A stretch of DNA of 6,774 nt, taken from DATEEG01 sp035525055. Lineage in GTDB: Bacteria > Actinomycetota > Acidimicrobiia > Spongiisociales > ZC4RG35. Below the pieces are notes generated by a model. It searched no databases. It had not been told where the DNA came from and was given only the letters and a program-made list of their open reading frames with translations. How positions within the stretch are numbered: position 1 is the first letter of the stretch; each line of letters opens with the position of its first letter. Positions 5,680 to 6,774 of the stretch are shown here, piece by piece. The stretch covers positions 1-6,774 of the forward strand of contig DATLEZ010000049.1 in the NCBI GenBank assembly GCA_035525055.1, read 5' to 3'. The translations under genes were made by a program, and so were the position numbers.

Positions 5680-5685
5680 AGCCTA
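5680..5685 (-). promoter_or_regulatory. Candidate original -10 box of the toxin-antitoxin operon
   Basis: TAGGCT on the minus strand is followed by six bases (GGTTGC) and then the presumed 5' end of the intron. Removing the intron would place this TANNNT box about eight bases before the antitoxin ATG, like the other leaderless starts in the window. It depends on the exact intron ends, which are not certain. Confidence 0.35.
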
Positions 5686-5755
5686 TCCGACCTGCGACCG
5701 GAGAGGATCGCGTCAGGAGTCGACCGTCAGGGGATCCGCAAGCTCATCGGATCGT

Positions 5756-5777
5756 GTTTGGTCCGCGTTTGGTCCGC
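5756..5777. repeat. Tandem 11-bp direct repeat left of the att site
   Basis: GTTTGGTCCGC occurs twice in exact tandem (5756-5766 and 5767-5777). It lies about 105 bases left of the tRNA fragment. Paired short direct repeats beside an attachment site are typical of integrase or excisionase arm sites; that role is inferred from position only. Confidence 0.6.
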
Positions 5778-5838
5778 GCGAGGACGAGAAAGGCTCCGAA
5801 ACGTCCACAGCTGATGCGCAGCAAACTCCCTGGTCAGA

Positions 5839-5860
5839 GGCGGTTTTGAGCCGAACCGCC
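5839..5860. other. Perfect 7-bp hairpin left of the tRNA fragment
   Basis: GGCGGTT (5839-5845) pairs with AACCGCC (5854-5860) around an 8-base loop. No T-tract follows, so a terminator is possible but weak. A second stem, GACCCCC (5871-5877) with GGGGGTC (5889-5895), follows and overlaps the tRNA anticodon region. Confidence 0.45.
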
Positions 5861-5881
5861 AGGTGGTAAAGACCCCCTGAA

Positions 5882-5930
5882 CTTGACTGGGGGTCAAGAG
5901 GTCGGGAGTTCAAATCTCCCCAGCCCGACT
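5882..5930 (+). other. 3' fragment of tRNA-Pro(GGG), likely attachment-site scar
   Basis: The stretch folds as the 3' part of a tRNA: anticodon stem CTTGA (5882-5886) and TCAAG (5894-5898) closing the loop CTGGGGG with anticodon GGG (5889-5891); a five-base variable loop AGGTC; a T-arm GGGAG-TTCAAAT-CTCCC (5904-5920); a 3' acceptor strand CAGCCCG (5921-5927); and discriminator A. The matching 5' acceptor strand CGGGCTG and a normal D-arm are absent upstream, so this is not a working tRNA gene. Such 3' fragments are what site-specific integration into a tRNA gene leaves at the distal end. From the tRNA's direction, the element would lie to the left and the original chromosome to the right. Confidence 0.78.
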
Positions 5931-5947
5931 GGGCCTTAAGGTCGGTT

Positions 5948-5969
5948 GGCATAGATCCGGCATAGATTC
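5948..5969. repeat. Tandem 11-bp direct repeat right of the att site
   Basis: GGCATAGATCC (5948-5958) is followed directly by GGCATAGATTC (5959-5969), differing at one base. It starts 18 bases after the tRNA fragment. The unit length equals that of the repeat on the other side, though the sequence differs. Confidence 0.6.
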
Positions 5970-6190
5970 GGACCTCTATGGCGCCGCCGCTCAATGCGCC
6001 CCGGCCGGGTCCGTGGAAAGAACCGGCCAAATGCCGGTGCAACGGATCTGGGAGGTTTCTGTGTCTCCGGCCTGGAACCATGACGTGGTGGATGGCGGAC
6101 ACATATCGGGAATTCGGGCGAACATTGAAGCGCCGGAACACCCTTGAGTATCCCACCGGGAGAAGGAAGCAAGGAGGGTGGAACGGACGG

Positions 6191-6631
6191 CTATTGCGCC
6201 TCGACCAGCTCCTTCAGCTTCTCGAGGTTGGATCGCACATCTTTGGCGTACATTCTGGTCACGAGCGGATCGGCCAATTTTCCGAAGAAACCCCCGTAGG
6301 TCTCCGCCTCTTGATGCCATGTCACTTTTGTACCACCGTCGACATCCTCATATTTGATGTCAAGTCCGAAGCCGACCGGTGACTCGACGGTCCGACTCGT
6401 CAAACGGCGATCCTGCTCGAATTCGGTGACCTCCGTGGTCCACTCAATCGTCCTTCCAGCCACCCTCACCACTCCATGGTTCCGGGTGCCCTTACCAACC
6501 GGGCCCTCGGTCAGCTGCTCGTACAAGGTCAGGTTCGAGTTAAACAACGGCACATTTTCAGGATCAGTGGCGAACGCGAACACCTCGCTGCGGCCCCGGT
6601 CGATGACGATGCTCTCGTCGATAACGGGCAT
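6191..6631 (-). CDS. SRPBCC-family protein (polyketide cyclase/START-like fold)
   Basis: The 146-residue product is a single SRPBCC domain, a helix-grip fold with a hydrophobic ligand cavity. It shows the usual opening strand and turn, DESIVIDRGRSEVFAFATDPENVPLFNS (5-32), the central strands GTRNHGVVRVAGRTIEWTTEVTEFE (48-72) and RLTSRTVES, the DGGTKVTWHQEAE strand (98-110), and a long C-terminal helix KDVRSNLEKLKELVEAQ (130-146). The ligand and any enzymatic activity cannot be predicted. No signal peptide is seen. The ATG at 6631 follows a strong ribosome site, GGAGGAGAA, on the minus strand, which fixes the start. That differs from the leaderless starts on the left side of the tRNA scar and fits its being resident chromosome. 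It is divergent from the gene beginning at 6748. Confidence 0.9.
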   Translation of the reverse strand: MPVIDESIVIDRGRSEVFAFATDPENVPLFNSNLTLYEQLTEGPVGKGTRNHGVVRVAGRTIEWTTEVTEFEQDRRLTSRTVESPVGFGLDIKYEDVDGGTKVTWHQEAETYGGFFGKLADPLVTRMYAKDVRSNLEKLKELVEAQ

Positions 6632-6640
6632 TTCTCCTCC
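6632..6640 (-). promoter_or_regulatory. Strong ribosome-binding site of the SRPBCC gene
   Basis: The minus strand reads GGAGGAGAA directly before ATG, so an AGGAGG-like core sits a few bases upstream. It decides the start at 6631. Confidence 0.8.
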
Positions 6641-6747
6641 TATCTAAAGGTCCGTCGTTGACCCTAAACGCCGCAAGCGGAGCATGTGGAGTGGGCACCA
6701 AAGTTCTGACGGCCCCTGCGGGCAGCGTAAGAGCGAGGGGGTTCACC

Positions 6748-6774
6748 ATGGAGCTCGTCGACCAACTTCTAGCA
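6748..6774 (+). CDS. 5' end of an unidentified gene (partial)
   Basis: An ATG at 6748 follows GAGCGAGGGGG, a fair ribosome site, by six bases and opens MELVDQLLA to the window edge. The SRPBCC gene runs away from it, so the 116-base gap between them should hold both promoters. Nine residues are too few for a family assignment. Confidence 0.55.

Noticed and set aside
5510..5869. Plus-strand 119-residue open frame
   Set aside because: It is the antisense of the intron 5' region and has no recognisable domain; similar translations are often annotated by mistake.
6022..6038. Hairpin ACCGGC-CAAAT-GCCGGT as a terminator
   Set aside because: A perfect 6-bp stem, but it has no T-run on either side and lies about 150 bases from the SRPBCC stop; it is probably incidental.
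5713..6156. Minus-strand open frame containing GWGDLNSRPLDPQSS
   Set aside because: This peptide comes from reading a tRNA gene backwards and is a common spurious hypothetical protein. The frame runs straight through the tRNA-Pro fragment.
1..6774. CRISPR array, rRNA or integrase gene
   Set aside because: No regularly spaced direct repeats with spacers, no rRNA-like sequence, and no tyrosine or serine recombinase motifs were found on either strand.

Overview
The window looks like high-GC actinobacterial chromosomal DNA. GC content is high throughout. Several genes show a -10-like TANNNT box only 5 to 8 bases before the start codon, with no Shine-Dalgarno sequence, which is the actinobacterial leaderless style. 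The gene content (F420-type luciferase-like oxidoreductase, small cupin, SRPBCC protein, AbiTii protein, DUF433/DUF5615 toxin-antitoxin pair) fits that. No genus can be named from the sequence alone.

Layout from left to right: the last codons of a plus-strand gene (to 47); a small cupin gene on the plus strand (203-577); an AbiTii-like protein with one C-terminal membrane helix (minus, 761-1522); an alpha/beta-hydrolase gene (minus, 1851-2742) split by two single-base frameshifts, each at a four-base G/C run; an intact luciferase-like oxidoreductase (minus, 2921-3853); a DUF433 antitoxin and DUF5615 PIN-like toxin operon (minus, 4269-4870); an internally deleted group II intron of about 800 bases (minus, about 4874-5673), directly in front of the antitoxin start; a 3' fragment of a tRNA-Pro(GGG) gene (plus, 5882-5930); an SRPBCC protein with a strong Shine-Dalgarno (minus, 6191-6631); and the first nine codons of a plus-strand gene (6748 to the end).

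My main interpretation is that the tRNA-Pro 3' fragment is an attachment-site scar (attR-like). Because the tRNA reads on the plus strand and only its 3' half is here, the integrated element should lie to the left (coordinates below 5882) and resident chromosome to the right. This fits the accessory character of the left part: a conflict-system protein, a toxin-antitoxin pair, a retroelement remnant, a broken gene, and a family of about 55-65-base intergenic repeats found only on that side. No integrase is present in the window, so the island remains an inference.

The least explained signal is the intergenic repeat. Three clear copies and two weaker ones, all in the same orientation, lie one per intergenic gap from 48 to 4268. 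The clear copies lie just beyond the 3' ends of the minus-strand genes. They do not match the integron attC consensus and I do not recognise the family.

The genes do not form one pathway. Apart from the toxin-antitoxin operon, each appears to be its own transcription unit.
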